DNA of 19,092 nt from Enterobacterales bacterium (GTDB lineage Bacteria > Pseudomonadota > Gammaproteobacteria > Enterobacterales > Succinivibrionaceae). The stretch is taken from positions 1-19,092 of the forward strand of contig CAAGDP010000093.1 in assembly GCA_900768635.1 (NCBI GenBank), written 5' to 3'. The notes beneath the pieces are model-generated. The model worked only from the letters and a program-made list of their open reading frames with translations, was not told where the DNA came from and did no database searches. This document shows positions 6,829 through 15,668 of this stretch, in pieces. Numbering within the stretch: position 1 is the stretch's first letter; each line of letters starts with the position of its first letter. The translations under genes were made by a program, and so were the position numbers.

Positions 6829-8808
6829 TTATTTCCCTGAATCACTCTTCTTGCCAAGACCCACGGTCTGATACAGATAATACCATTCAGTAAGATCATG
6901 GTAACTGGAAGCCTGGGTGCAGGCCTGAGAGTCGGCATCATCTTTTTTAAGTGCCGTAAAATGTTCTTCGGTATAAGGGATACGCTGTTTATTATTCATC
7001 AGACAGACTCCAAACTTACCGACACTAACCTGCTCATTATAGGCAAAGTCAAAAGGACACTCCGCATCTGAAAACAAATCACATCCCGGGTAGTAATAGG
7101 AAATATTATTTAAAGCCGCCTCAAACAAAGTAGGCATAATATCCTTATGGCTGGCATAGCGGGAAAGATCAGCTGATTTGTTATCAATACGCCGGATTAT
7201 GAAAGGTACCTGATGACCTGTAACCTGCCGATCAATACGCTGATATACATTCAGACCGCGGACATTATGATCTCCTGTTGCCGCAATAATGGTATTCTCC
7301 TTCAATACCGGACTTTTCATTATTTTCAGGAAAAAATCGCCCAGCATATCATTGGCATAGCGATAAGTCTCATACATCCTGTAAATATCATCAAGAGAAT
7401 ATTTTTCCTCCACTTTTCCCCAGGGCTTTTTCATATCAGATATCCGGTAGTTGTTGGGAAGCTGATAAGGAGGATGATTGGTTACACTGAGAAGAAGCAT
7501 AAATACCGGCTGATCTGAACGCTCCAGAAGGGTGAAAGCCTCATCAAACATATCTCCGTCAAATACTCCCCAGGTACCTTCCTGAACAGATTTGTTATGA
7601 GACCGGATCACCACATCATCTACAATGTCATCAAATCCATTATCCTGGGCAAAAGATCCCAGATTGCGCCACCCTCTGTTACCTGCAGTAACCAGAACGG
7701 TCCTGTAACCAGCCTCTTTAAAAGGTCTGGCGGCACTGGTAAAAAAGCTGGTGCTCTGGTAACGCCCTACACTGTGATCCAGATTATTTCCGGAACGCAC
7801 CAGGATCCGGGAAAGAGAATCGATGGTCCCGTCTCCTTCAGAAAGGAAATGCTGAAAGGAATAAACCCCCGGCATAGAGATAACTTCACGCAATGAGCCC
7901 AGTACATTAAAATTCTTCTCATCATCTACACTCAGCATATCCACACTCATGCTCTCCATTACGGCAAGAACTACATGAGGACGGCTGTTAGGCCCTGATG
8001 CTTGTTTTCTGATAATGTTCTGATAATTATCATCCATGGGAAGATTAAAATATGATGCGCTGTTTCTGAGCTCCTCAAGATTAGCCGGCGGAAGCTGTTT
8101 TTCAGCCATATAGTCAGATAACACCCAGGAAAAACATAATAAACCGGAAGGAACATGATCATTTACAGCAGGAAGATCCGTCACTGCTACAGCTGCGCGA
8201 CGCAAGGGAAACTCACCCACAGCTCCTCGGATAAAAAATCCCCAGAGAGAAAGAAAGATCAGAAGATAAAGGCCGGTGCGAAAGGGATGAATATATGAAA
8301 TACGACGGTTAATAAACTGCAGTACCCTTTTCAGCAGAAAGTGAAAAATTATCCCTGCAAAAATCATACAGAAGAGCATTTCCAGAACAGGATATCCATC
8401 CCAGATACTAGTTATTACTGCCAGAGGCTCTTCATTCACCAAACCAAAAACCATAAGATCAAAATGATGACCGTAGGTCTGGATATACTGATGATTGGCC
8501 AGTCCGGCCAAAAGTGCGGTACAAAGGAAAAAAGTGCCGTACGTCCGGTATAAGAATTCATAGGCATTGCGTCGCACCCAGGGAAGAAAACCTGCTACTG
8601 CCAGCGGTGCCAGAGCTATTGTGGCAAGTTTGGCATCAAAACGCAGTCCCATAAAATAAAAATCAAAAACAGATTCAGCACTTAAGGATGAAAAAACTTC
8701 TCCGGTTAAAGTTTCCACATCCACCAGCCTGATAATTGACAGGAGAATAATTGTCAGAATGAGTAAAAAAACTGACGACAAAATAACCGCCTGAATTTTT
8801 CGTGACAT
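6829..8808 (-). CDS. LTA synthase/OpgB-like phosphoglycerol transferase
   Basis: The 659-residue product has five predicted membrane segments (about 7-28, 61-78, 86-104, 142-160, 178-195) and a large periplasmic alkaline-phosphatase-like domain from about 275. The domain shows the hallmarks of the LTA synthase family (sulfatase superfamily): Glu285 in VMESMS, the nucleophile Thr328 in EGDGTIDS, SVTNHPPY (441-448), YANDMLGDF (484-492) and Asp513-His514 in TGDHN. Together these correspond to the Mn-binding and catalytic residues of S. aureus LtaS and OpgB. Members transfer phosphoglycerol (or phosphoethanolamine) from phospholipids to polysaccharides. In a Gram-negative cell the likely acceptor is periplasmic glucan or an envelope polysaccharide, but the substrate cannot be read from sequence. 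It follows comFB-like on the same strand after a terminator, so it is probably separately transcribed. Confidence 0.88.
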   Translation of the reverse strand: MSRKIQAVILSSVFLLILTIILLSIIRLVDVETLTGEVFSSLSAESVFDFYFMGLRFDAKLATIALAPLAVAGFLPWVRRNAYEFLYRTYGTFFLCTALLAGLANHQYIQTYGHHFDLMVFGLVNEEPLAVITSIWDGYPVLEMLFCMIFAGIIFHFLLKRVLQFINRRISYIHPFRTGLYLLIFLSLWGFFIRGAVGEFPLRRAAVAVTDLPAVNDHVPSGLLCFSWVLSDYMAEKQLPPANLEELRNSASYFNLPMDDNYQNIIRKQASGPNSRPHVVLAVMESMSVDMLSVDDEKNFNVLGSLREVISMPGVYSFQHFLSEGDGTIDSLSRILVRSGNNLDHSVGRYQSTSFFTSAARPFKEAGYRTVLVTAGNRGWRNLGSFAQDNGFDDIVDDVVIRSHNKSVQEGTWGVFDGDMFDEAFTLLERSDQPVFMLLLSVTNHPPYQLPNNYRISDMKKPWGKVEEKYSLDDIYRMYETYRYANDMLGDFFLKIMKSPVLKENTIIAATGDHNVRGLNVYQRIDRQVTGHQVPFIIRRIDNKSADLSRYASHKDIMPTLFEAALNNISYYYPGCDLFSDAECPFDFAYNEQVSVGKFGVCLMNNKQRIPYTEEHFTALKKDDADSQACTQASSYHDLTEWYYLYQTVGLGKKSDSGK

Positions 8809-8889
8809 AATCTGTTGCTCCTGCTAGTTTTTATAACCTTTTCATTTTATCCTAAAGAAAATATAAACATCCATAGTGCAAAAAAATAA

Positions 8890-8905
8890 GGCCGGAAATC
8901 CGGCC
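8890..8905 (-). terminator. rho-independent terminator after the ComFB-like gene
   Basis: GGCCGG (8890-8895) and CCGGCC (8900-8905) form a six-pair stem, extendable by an A-T pair, with a four-base loop. On the minus strand it is followed by TTATTTTTTT, the expected U-tract, 34 bases past the stop codon of the ComFB-like gene. Confidence 0.85.
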
Positions 8906-8938
8906 AAATAAAAATCAAAATCTGAACAGTCAAATAAT

Positions 8939-9373
8939 TTATTCACGATCCTTAAGTGAATTACGGGCCTGCTGGGTTTCTCTGGAAAGCTGATCTGCCA
9001 GCTTAATGGCTATCTGCGCTTTCTGCTGAGCTTCTACTGCAGCTGCAGCAGCAGCTCTGGCATGTTCCTCAGCCTTGCGCTGTTCCTTTTCCAGACGGGC
9101 GAGATCATTTTTTTCCTTCTGTTCATTATCCAACCAGCTTATGGCAGAAGTTACAGCATAAATAACCTTCTCTTCCATTTCCTGACGTTTTTCATCAGAC
9201 AGATAAAAATACATATCAACGCCATGACGAATGTAATGAACGGGGAGCTGATTAAGCGCGAGACAATACAAATCAGCAAGGTAATCATCCGATCTGGTGG
9301 TGGAAAGTTCCAAAGCAACTATGTAGTTCTCTACTAGATCCTCATAATAATTATGAATCTCAGACAAAGCCAT
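8939..9373 (-). CDS. ComFB-like protein with Ala-rich coiled-coil tail
   Basis: The 144-residue product has two parts. Residues 1-82 resemble the late-competence ComFB family: IHNYYEDLVENYI at the start, then DLYCLALNQLPVHYIRHGVD (54-73), matching the family pattern of a short helix followed by LALN-LP-Y; YFYLSDEKRQEMEEKVIYAV completes it. Residues 83-144 are a charged, alanine-rich helix (EKEQRKAEEHARAAAAAAVEA) likely to be a coiled coil. Only one Cys is present, so the zinc-type Cys set described for some ComFB proteins is absent. ComFB domains have been linked to cyclic dinucleotide binding in cyanobacteria, but no function should be assumed here. ATG follows AGAGGA. A strong terminator follows and a promoter with a palindrome precedes it, so it is probably a one-gene unit. 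Confidence 0.65.
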   Translation of the reverse strand: MALSEIHNYYEDLVENYIVALELSTTRSDDYLADLYCLALNQLPVHYIRHGVDMYFYLSDEKRQEMEEKVIYAVTSAISWLDNEQKEKNDLARLEKEQRKAEEHARAAAAAAVEAQQKAQIAIKLADQLSRETQQARNSLKDRE

Positions 9374-9404
9374 GTTTTCGATCCTCTTCTAAACCCGTCA
9401 TTTC

Positions 9405-9438
9405 CGGCATTATGCCGTACCAATCAACTACTTATCAA
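9405..9438 (-). promoter_or_regulatory. promoter of the ComFB-like gene with palindrome over -10
   Basis: On the minus strand TTGATA (9433-9438) and CATAAT (9409-9414) are 18 bases apart. A 13-base perfect palindrome, CGGCATTATGCCG (9405-9417), covers the whole -10 element, which is where a repressor would act. The start codon lies 32 bases downstream of the palindrome. An alternative -35 with exact TTGACA occurs further upstream, near 9480. Confidence 0.5.
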
Positions 9439-9503
9439 GTATACCAAAGTTGCTGAAAATCAATTCTGAATCACTTCACATGTTTGTCAAAATCAAATCT
9501 TTC

Positions 9504-10247
9504 TTAAGCTTTTTCAAGCAGATCCCTGACATAATCCGGATCTGCCAGAAGAGAGCAGGTGTCAATTCTGTCTACCACCGGTTTAATCATAATATGGGCT
9601 TTGCCATCTGCCGTTTCCAGCTCCATAAGCTTGCAAAATAGATCAGGTCGCAATTTATATATACTGCGAACTTTCGAAGGTTTCAGAGAAATCCTGTCAT
9701 CATGATGCATTACGTAAAAAATAAGTCTCTCCCGTTCATCAGGATCCAGTTCATACCCCCGGGAGGCCAGGTTCGGGATTATTATATTCTCGGTAATCTG
9801 CCGGGATATTTCAGGATGTCCGTAATAATGCATATAAGGATCCTCCGGATCTTTTCCCCGTTGCTGAGCCTGAGGTTTGCCTATATCGTGAAGAAGAGCG
9901 GCTAAATACAGCATCCCATCATCACCACCCCGGGGAAGATAGACTACAGTATGCAGGCTATGAAACCAGAGATCATACTGATGAGCGTAATTCTTCTGAT
10001 CATAATCCACCATAATTTTAATTTCCGGTAATAATTCTAGGATCTCCTGACGATGCTCATCTATTTGTTCAACAGTTTCCGCACTGCGCAGTAGATTTAT
10101 AAGTTCACTTAATGTCACCGCTTCTCTCCTTGGGGTAACGTACCATACTCCTTTTAGTTTAACAAACCGGGTTCCGGGTGCAAATAACTCCTGCAGGGAA
10201 AAATTCTCATGTGAGCCGCATCTGTCTAAAAAGCAAAAAGGATCCAT
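9504..10247 (-). CDS. HD-domain phosphohydrolase, related to CCA-adding enzyme HD domains
   Basis: The 247-residue product has a full HD domain from about 86 to 190: DLWFHSLHTV (92-101, His96), LAALLHDIGKP (115-125, His120-Asp121), HYYGHPEISRQI (140-151, His144) and FYVMHHDD (177-184). These supply the usual H...HD...H...D metal ligands. The segment HYYGHPEISRQITENI closely resembles the HD part of bacterial tRNA nucleotidyltransferases, yet no nucleotidyltransferase head is present; residues 1-85 are a short domain I do not recognise. Such stand-alone proteins are usually annotated as HD hydrolases acting on phosphate esters or nucleotides. ATG follows AGGGAAAA. It is divergent from lon, sharing an 86-base intergenic region, and precedes the ComFB-like gene by 130 bases. 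Confidence 0.8.
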   Translation of the reverse strand: MDPFCFLDRCGSHENFSLQELFAPGTRFVKLKGVWYVTPRREAVTLSELINLLRSAETVEQIDEHRQEILELLPEIKIMVDYDQKNYAHQYDLWFHSLHTVVYLPRGGDDGMLYLAALLHDIGKPQAQQRGKDPEDPYMHYYGHPEISRQITENIIIPNLASRGYELDPDERERLIFYVMHHDDRISLKPSKVRSIYKLRPDLFCKLMELETADGKAHIMIKPVVDRIDTCSLLADPDYVRDLLEKA

Positions 10248-10266
10248 TATTTTTTCCCTGATTCTA

Positions 10267-10293
10267 TTGAAAAGAGGAAAACCGTCCCTATAT
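10267..10293 (+). promoter_or_regulatory. heat-shock (sigma-32) type promoter of lon
   Basis: TTGAAA (10267-10272), a 13-base spacer and CCCTATAT (10286-10293) match the sigma-32 pattern (CTTGAAA, about 13-15 bases, CCCCATNT) at most positions, 40 bases upstream of lon. The same TTGAAA with TATATA at 16 bases could also serve sigma-70. lon is a classic sigma-32 regulon member in enterobacteria. Confidence 0.55.
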
Positions 10294-10333
10294 ACATTTA
10301 TAGCATTAAAGAATCATTAGAAAAGAGAACACT

Positions 10334-12835
10334 ATGTCTTCTGAAAACGAAAATAACAATGAAAACGAAAAAGTCGGTAGCAGCAATCTGGACAGAAAAG
10401 ATGCCAATACTGATGAAAATGTTGTATCAGACGATGAGACCATAACAACAGAACTTGTCGACCCTACAACTATCCGCCCATCTCGTGTACTGGTGGTTCC
10501 GGTTTACGGGCGTCCTTTTATGCCCGGACTGATTCTTCCGGTACAAGTCTCAGCACGGCAGTGGAAGAAGACTTTCGAAATGGTGCTCAAAAATCCAAAT
10601 AAGTCTTTGGCTATATTCTGCATTCCTGCAGACGATCAGCAGGAAATTCAGACTAATATTTCTGAAGCAAAACTTCTGGAAAAAATTCCCAAGACCGGAT
10701 GTCTTATCAGAATTATTCACGCCCGTATAGGTGAAAACGATATTCAGTTTATTGCTGAAGGTATTGCCAGAGTTTCCATCCGGGAGATGATAACCGGTGA
10801 TACTCCTCCATTCCTGGCTGAAGTAGAATACCCGGAAACAACCAATAATGCCCATGTATCAAAAGCTGATATCAAGGCACATGCACTTACCATTGTAAAT
10901 ACCATTAAGGAGTTGTTGCCACTTAATCCGGTTTACTCTGAAGAAATTAAACAGCTGTCGCTGAAGTTTTCTCCAAATAACCCTTCTGATCTGGCAGATT
11001 GTGCAGCTTCCATCACCACTGCTACCGGAGTTGAACTGCAGAAGGTTCTGGACACCTATGAAATTTATGATCGTCTTAAACTTTGCACGGAACTGTTACT
11101 TAAGGAACTGGAAATTGCCAAATTACAGAATAACATTCGTTCCAGCGTAGAAGAAAAAGTTCAGAAACGGCAACGGGAATATTATCTTTATGAACAGCTG
11201 AAAGTTATTCAGAAAGAGCTGGGCATCACGGTAGACGACAAAACCAATGATGTAAACAAATTCTCCGAAAAAATGAGCAAACTCAATCCTCCTGCTCATG
11301 TTAAGGAAAAATTTGACGAGGAAATTGCCAAACTTAAAGTGTTGGAAACCGGCTCTGCGGAATATGCCATTACCCGTAATTATCTGGACTGGCTGGTTAA
11401 TGTCCCATGGGGCATTGTCAAAGAGGAAACTCTGGATATCAACCATACCAGAAAAGTATTAGATGAAGATCATGACGCCCTGCCGGATGTGAAAGAGCGT
11501 ATAGTGGAATTTGTAGGTGTCGGCAGCAAAAAAGGCGAAGTTAACGGTTCAATTCTGCTGTTTGTCGGACCTCCAGGAGTGGGTAAGACTTCTGTGGGTA
11601 AATCCATTGCCCGGGCTTTGAATCGTCCTTTCTACCGCTTTAGCGTCGGCGGTCTCAGAGATGAAGCCGAAATCAAGGGACACCGCCGTACTTATATTGG
11701 TGCTATGCCGGGTAAACTGGTTCAGGCATTAAAATATACTAAATGTGCTAATCCGGTAATTATGCTGGATGAAATTGACAAAATCACCAGCAGCAACTGG
11801 GGAGATCCTTCAGCCGCCTTACTGGAAGCATTAGATCCGGAGCAAAACAGTGAATTTTTGGATCATTATCTGGATCTTCCGGTCGATTTATCCAAGTGTC
11901 TGTTTATCTGTACCGCAAACTCTACGGAAACGATTCCGCAACCGTTGCTAGATCGTATGGATACTATTTCACTCTCCGGTTATCTCTCTAATGAAAAACT
12001 GGCTATAGCCAAGCATCATCTGCTTCCGAAAATTCTGAAAAATGCAGGAGTAACCCGTAAGAGCATTCGTATTCCGGATAAGGTCATCAGAAAAATTATC
12101 GAAGACTACGCCCGGGAAGCCGGTGTGCGCCATCTGGAAAAATTACTGGCAAAAATAGTTCGCAAAGCTGTAGTTAAGATGATTGATGAAAATATTGATG
12201 AAATTATCGTCAATACTGAAGATCTTCACGACTACCTGAAAAGCCCTCTGTTCAGAGCCGATGATCAGCTTCGCGGCGTAGGTATTGCTACCGGTTTAGC
12301 CTGGACATCTATGGGTGGAGCAACCATTCCTGTGGAAGCCGCCTTTATTAACAATCTGGGACCATCTATGAAACTTACCGGATCCCTGGGTGATGTAATG
12401 AAGGAATCTGCGGAGATTGCCTACAGCTATGTGAGTGCAAATATTGGTAAATTTGATCCGTCAAAGAAAAAATTCTTTGATAAGGCTAAAATTCATCTTC
12501 ATGTTCCTGAAGGAGCTACACCAAAGGATGGCCCGTCAGCTGGCATCACCATGGCTACTGCATTGCTTTCCCTGGGACTTAATCGGGCTCCTGTCAAAGG
12601 ATATGCTATGACCGGTGAACTGACCCTCACAGGACATGTTCTGGCAATTGGCGGTATCAGAGAAAAAACTCTGGCAGCCAAACGTCTGGGGATCAAAAAG
12701 CTGATTTGTCCAAAACGCAATGAAAATGATGTTAATGATCTGCCGGAATTTGTAAAAGACGGAGTTGAATATTTCTTTGTTGAGACTTATAAGGATGTAG
12801 CGGATATTCTCTTCCCTGCAACAACTAAGAAATAA
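10334..12835 (+). CDS. lon: ATP-dependent protease La (Lon)
   Basis: Lon is a hexameric cytosolic AAA+ protease that degrades damaged and regulatory proteins. The 833-residue product contains an N-terminal substrate-recognition domain (about 52-270), a helical linker (about 280-380), the AAA+ module with Walker A GPPGVGKT (412-419) and Walker B MLDEID (477-482), and the protease domain with Ser735 in KDGPSAG and Lys778 in GIREKTLAAKR; the 43-residue separation of the dyad equals that of E. coli Lon (S679/K722). It is about 50 residues longer than E. coli Lon (784), mainly through an acidic, Asn/Glu/Asp-rich N-terminal tail of about 45 residues. The N-domain opening VLVVPVYGRPFMPGLILPV resembles the PLxxRPLxPG-type Lon subgroup and not the enterobacterial form. 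A strong hairpin follows the stop. Confidence 0.96.
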   Translation: MSSENENNNENEKVGSSNLDRKDANTDENVVSDDETITTELVDPTTIRPSRVLVVPVYGRPFMPGLILPVQVSARQWKKTFEMVLKNPNKSLAIFCIPADDQQEIQTNISEAKLLEKIPKTGCLIRIIHARIGENDIQFIAEGIARVSIREMITGDTPPFLAEVEYPETTNNAHVSKADIKAHALTIVNTIKELLPLNPVYSEEIKQLSLKFSPNNPSDLADCAASITTATGVELQKVLDTYEIYDRLKLCTELLLKELEIAKLQNNIRSSVEEKVQKRQREYYLYEQLKVIQKELGITVDDKTNDVNKFSEKMSKLNPPAHVKEKFDEEIAKLKVLETGSAEYAITRNYLDWLVNVPWGIVKEETLDINHTRKVLDEDHDALPDVKERIVEFVGVGSKKGEVNGSILLFVGPPGVGKTSVGKSIARALNRPFYRFSVGGLRDEAEIKGHRRTYIGAMPGKLVQALKYTKCANPVIMLDEIDKITSSNWGDPSAALLEALDPEQNSEFLDHYLDLPVDLSKCLFICTANSTETIPQPLLDRMDTISLSGYLSNEKLAIAKHHLLPKILKNAGVTRKSIRIPDKVIRKIIEDYAREAGVRHLEKLLAKIVRKAVVKMIDENIDEIIVNTEDLHDYLKSPLFRADDQLRGVGIATGLAWTSMGGATIPVEAAFINNLGPSMKLTGSLGDVMKESAEIAYSYVSANIGKFDPSKKKFFDKAKIHLHVPEGATPKDGPSAGITMATALLSLGLNRAPVKGYAMTGELTLTGHVLAIGGIREKTLAAKRLGIKKLICPKRNENDVNDLPEFVKDGVEYFFVETYKDVADILFPATTKK

Positions 12836-12870
12836 ATCTGCTGTTCATACAAATACAGAAGTGAATCATA

Positions 12871-12896
12871 AATGCGCCGGTTAAGTCCGGCGCATT
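12871..12896. terminator. terminator between lon and the RCC1 lipoprotein gene
   Basis: AATGCGCCGG (12871-12880) pairs perfectly with CCGGCGCATT (12887-12896) around the loop TTAAGT, 35 bases after the lon stop. CTTTCT follows on the plus strand. It lies between two convergent genes and may act in both directions. Confidence 0.8.
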
Positions 12897-12931
12897 CTTT
12901 CTGAGACATACCTGTTACAGGCAAGGTAATT

Positions 12932-15668
12932 TTAAGGAAGAGACCATAAAGAACTTAACTCACTAATGATCGATTCTTTTTTGCATGCCACTTCCTCATC
13001 CTGACAAGCACTTTCAGTTCCCAACTGACCAAATGATGTGCTTCCACCACAATATAAACTAGTTTTATCTGAATTTTCTTCTTTTACAATCAGACAAAGT
13101 GAACTGTTGTTGGTTGATAAATCAATGACATTCCTCAACGGGGTATAATCAGGTCCTTTTACATAATTATTTCCAAATCGCTCCGATAACCTCCTATCAG
13201 GTATAAGATAATTCTCAGGACACCAGACCATTTCTTCTGAAGTTAATAAACACCAGGTATCATCTGCTATATTTAAATGAACTTTCTTTATATCTGATAC
13301 AGCAATGGCTACATCCGAATAAGGACGACTAAATTGTTCAATTCCACCATAACTTGAGAATCTTTCAGCCTGATAAGATTTATCACCCATAATGAAAGAA
13401 ATAAAGGTATCATTTCTACCAATAGATACAGAAGACACTTCAGTCATCTGCAAATCAGAACCTTCCTTTTTATCCCAAACCCAGTAGTGATTATATTCCC
13501 ACATATCTATTCTGCAACCTGACCTTTGATAGCATTCTTCCATAAAATCAACTGGAGATGAATACACTACAGCTGAATTATATTCCTGATAATAGCTTTC
13601 AATTCTGGTTACCGGACGGCTGTAAATAGGATACTTAACTCCGGAAAGATCATATAAATACCAATAAGAATAATCATTTTCCCAATATTCATTATAGGTA
13701 TAAACTTTTTCAGAATCCTGTTTAATCTGTACATCGGTAAAAGTGTTTACAAAATTATCCCGGTACTGTTTATAATCATGAGAAACAAAACCTAAGGCAT
13801 CAGAACCCCAACAGTACATATTCTTGTGATCATTTTCATCAACATTTTCAACCAGAGCGCAGTGAGTCCAATTACCATTGGACAGGAATTTAACTTTAGC
13901 AACTGTATCCGGAAATCGCACCTTAACCGGTACATAAACAAATTTAAGCCAGTTTTCCAAAGTAAGCTGCCCACTATTGTTAACTAAATCCTTACGATGT
14001 TCATATCCTCCTTCCTGAATATCACCGTAATCTGCTCCAAGCTGATAGGTGGAGTTATCTCCCCAGCAGTACACTTCCCCGTTAAAGGTAAGTGCACAGG
14101 AGTGATCCTGACCTAATTGCAGATAATCTACATTGGATAGATAAGGAGTTGGGTTATTTTCCTGCTGACCTTTTAATACCTTCACTGCATAATATGACTT
14201 TTCATTGCCATTTTCAGCTGATATTTCCTGATCGTAGGGAACTATCCCCAGCTGGCCATGATTATTACTACCCCAGCAATAAACATCTCCGGCATAAGAT
14301 ACCGCACAGGCATGTCTGTTCCCCAAAGCTACAGTTTTTATGCCGGTAAGAGGAACAAATTCTTCACCACGCTTTATTTTTACCGCCACCGGTTTATCAC
14401 TATAATTATTTGCAAGGGATCCATCTTCCACAGGTTGACCATTTACATCCTTAGGATAAACATCAGGATCTCCAAGATTGCCCCAGAAGTTTTTTCCCCA
14501 GCAATACACATTATTGGCCCGGGTAACACCACAACGCCAGTCCTCGGCAGGTCCGGAGCCTAAGGAACGGAAGGAAATAAATGACGATTTATGAATATCT
14601 TCAATACCTGATACGATGGTGTCTGGAATTAAATTGGCCGCAACATCAGTTAGACTGTTGTAGACTTTTTCATAAAACTCTTCATACTGACTAAGACTGC
14701 TGGTGATCATATCCTGCTTATAGATATCTTCTTCATTCTGATAGGTTTTACCTTCAGTTTGCTCCTTTGCACCCTCAAGAGTCTGCGGCAGAAGATTATT
14801 TCTGACTATCAATTCACCGGCCGTAATAGCGTCAACTTTCGATGAAATACTGCCAATACCATTTGAAGTATCAATATTGTTATAATCTGATGATACAGTA
14901 TCAACATCAATTCCTGCAGAATAACTAACTTGCCTAATACGCTCCAAATAATCATTAATGGTTAGATTTACCAACATATCTGGAGTAACTGTCAGAGAAG
15001 CAAGAGTAGTAAATGGAGTTAACAGAACGGGATCACTGTTACCTTCAACATTTTCCGGATAAAGATAGGTCATCATAACAACATCCTGAGTAAGATGTTT
15101 TTCTTTCCCTGCAATCGTGTTAATGTCGTTTTTCCTTGATTGGGAGATTATTCTGATCGGATAAGATTCGTTTATATAGTTATCAAGTATGTCAAGGGTA
15201 ACCTTGCCATCTACGTCCGTAATACCTGATGGCTCATCAGTATCCTTTGAAAAATTACGATTAAGATCAGCAAAAACTTCTGCACCTTTCAGGTATCCAT
15301 CAATAACCTGAAAACTTACTGATACAGGGACAGGACTAGGATCAGCAGGTTCATCCGTTTCTCCAGAATCATCAGGATCGTCTGACTCTCCGGGATTAGC
15401 CGGGTCGTCTGGGCCTACAGGATCTGTTGGAACAACTGGATGTACAGGTTCAGATGGATTTGAATCCGGAGGAGTCGGTTCTGGTTCTGGCTCAGGCTCA
15501 GGCTCAGGATCCGGATCTGGTGTTGGAATTAGTTCGGGACTTATTTCAGGGTTGTTACTGCTGTTTTCCCCCCCCCTCATTACAAGCTGTGAGAGTTGTA
15601 GCAGATGAGGCAATACATAAACAAAGCAAGGTCTTTCTGAGTAGCTCTTTCAGTTCAATTTTATCCAT
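12932..15668 (-). CDS. RCC1-repeat surface lipoprotein, split by a poly-G frameshift
   Basis: The body is open from about 15610 to 12932 (893 codons counting from a TTG). A better start is ATG at 15668, after AAAGG, encoding a lipoprotein signal peptide with hydrophobic core LLCLCIASSATTL and lipobox LTAC (residues 26-29). That frame runs into nine G (15568-15576) and stops after seven more codons; with eight G it would continue directly into the body, giving 911 residues. After the lipobox come a Pro/Asp/Glu linker, a VIDGYLKGAEVFADLNRNF segment typical of modules in proteobacterial surface proteins, and RCC1-like beta-propeller repeats, each with a Cys in a CAL/CGV context and a YCWG motif (coding near 14500, 14275, 14065 and 13808, with degenerate copies later). 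Probably an outer-membrane-anchored binding protein. As written the gene is off. It could instead be intact with a homopolymer reading error. Confidence 0.75.
15477..15518 (-). repeat. six-base tandem repeat coding for (Pro-Glu/Asp)n
   Basis: Seven six-base units (GGTTCT twice, GGCTCA three times, GGATCC, GGATCT on the plus strand) encode alternating Pro and Glu or Asp in the linker just after the lipobox. Changes in unit number would alter linker length in frame. Confidence 0.75.
15568..15576 (-). repeat. nine-G homopolymer, candidate phase-variation tract
   Basis: Nine C on the plus strand (nine G in the coding strand) lie at codons 31-34, two residues after the lipobox Cys. Eight G joins signal peptide and body in one frame; nine or ten G leads to an early stop. 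Position and length are typical of contingency loci. Confidence 0.75.
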
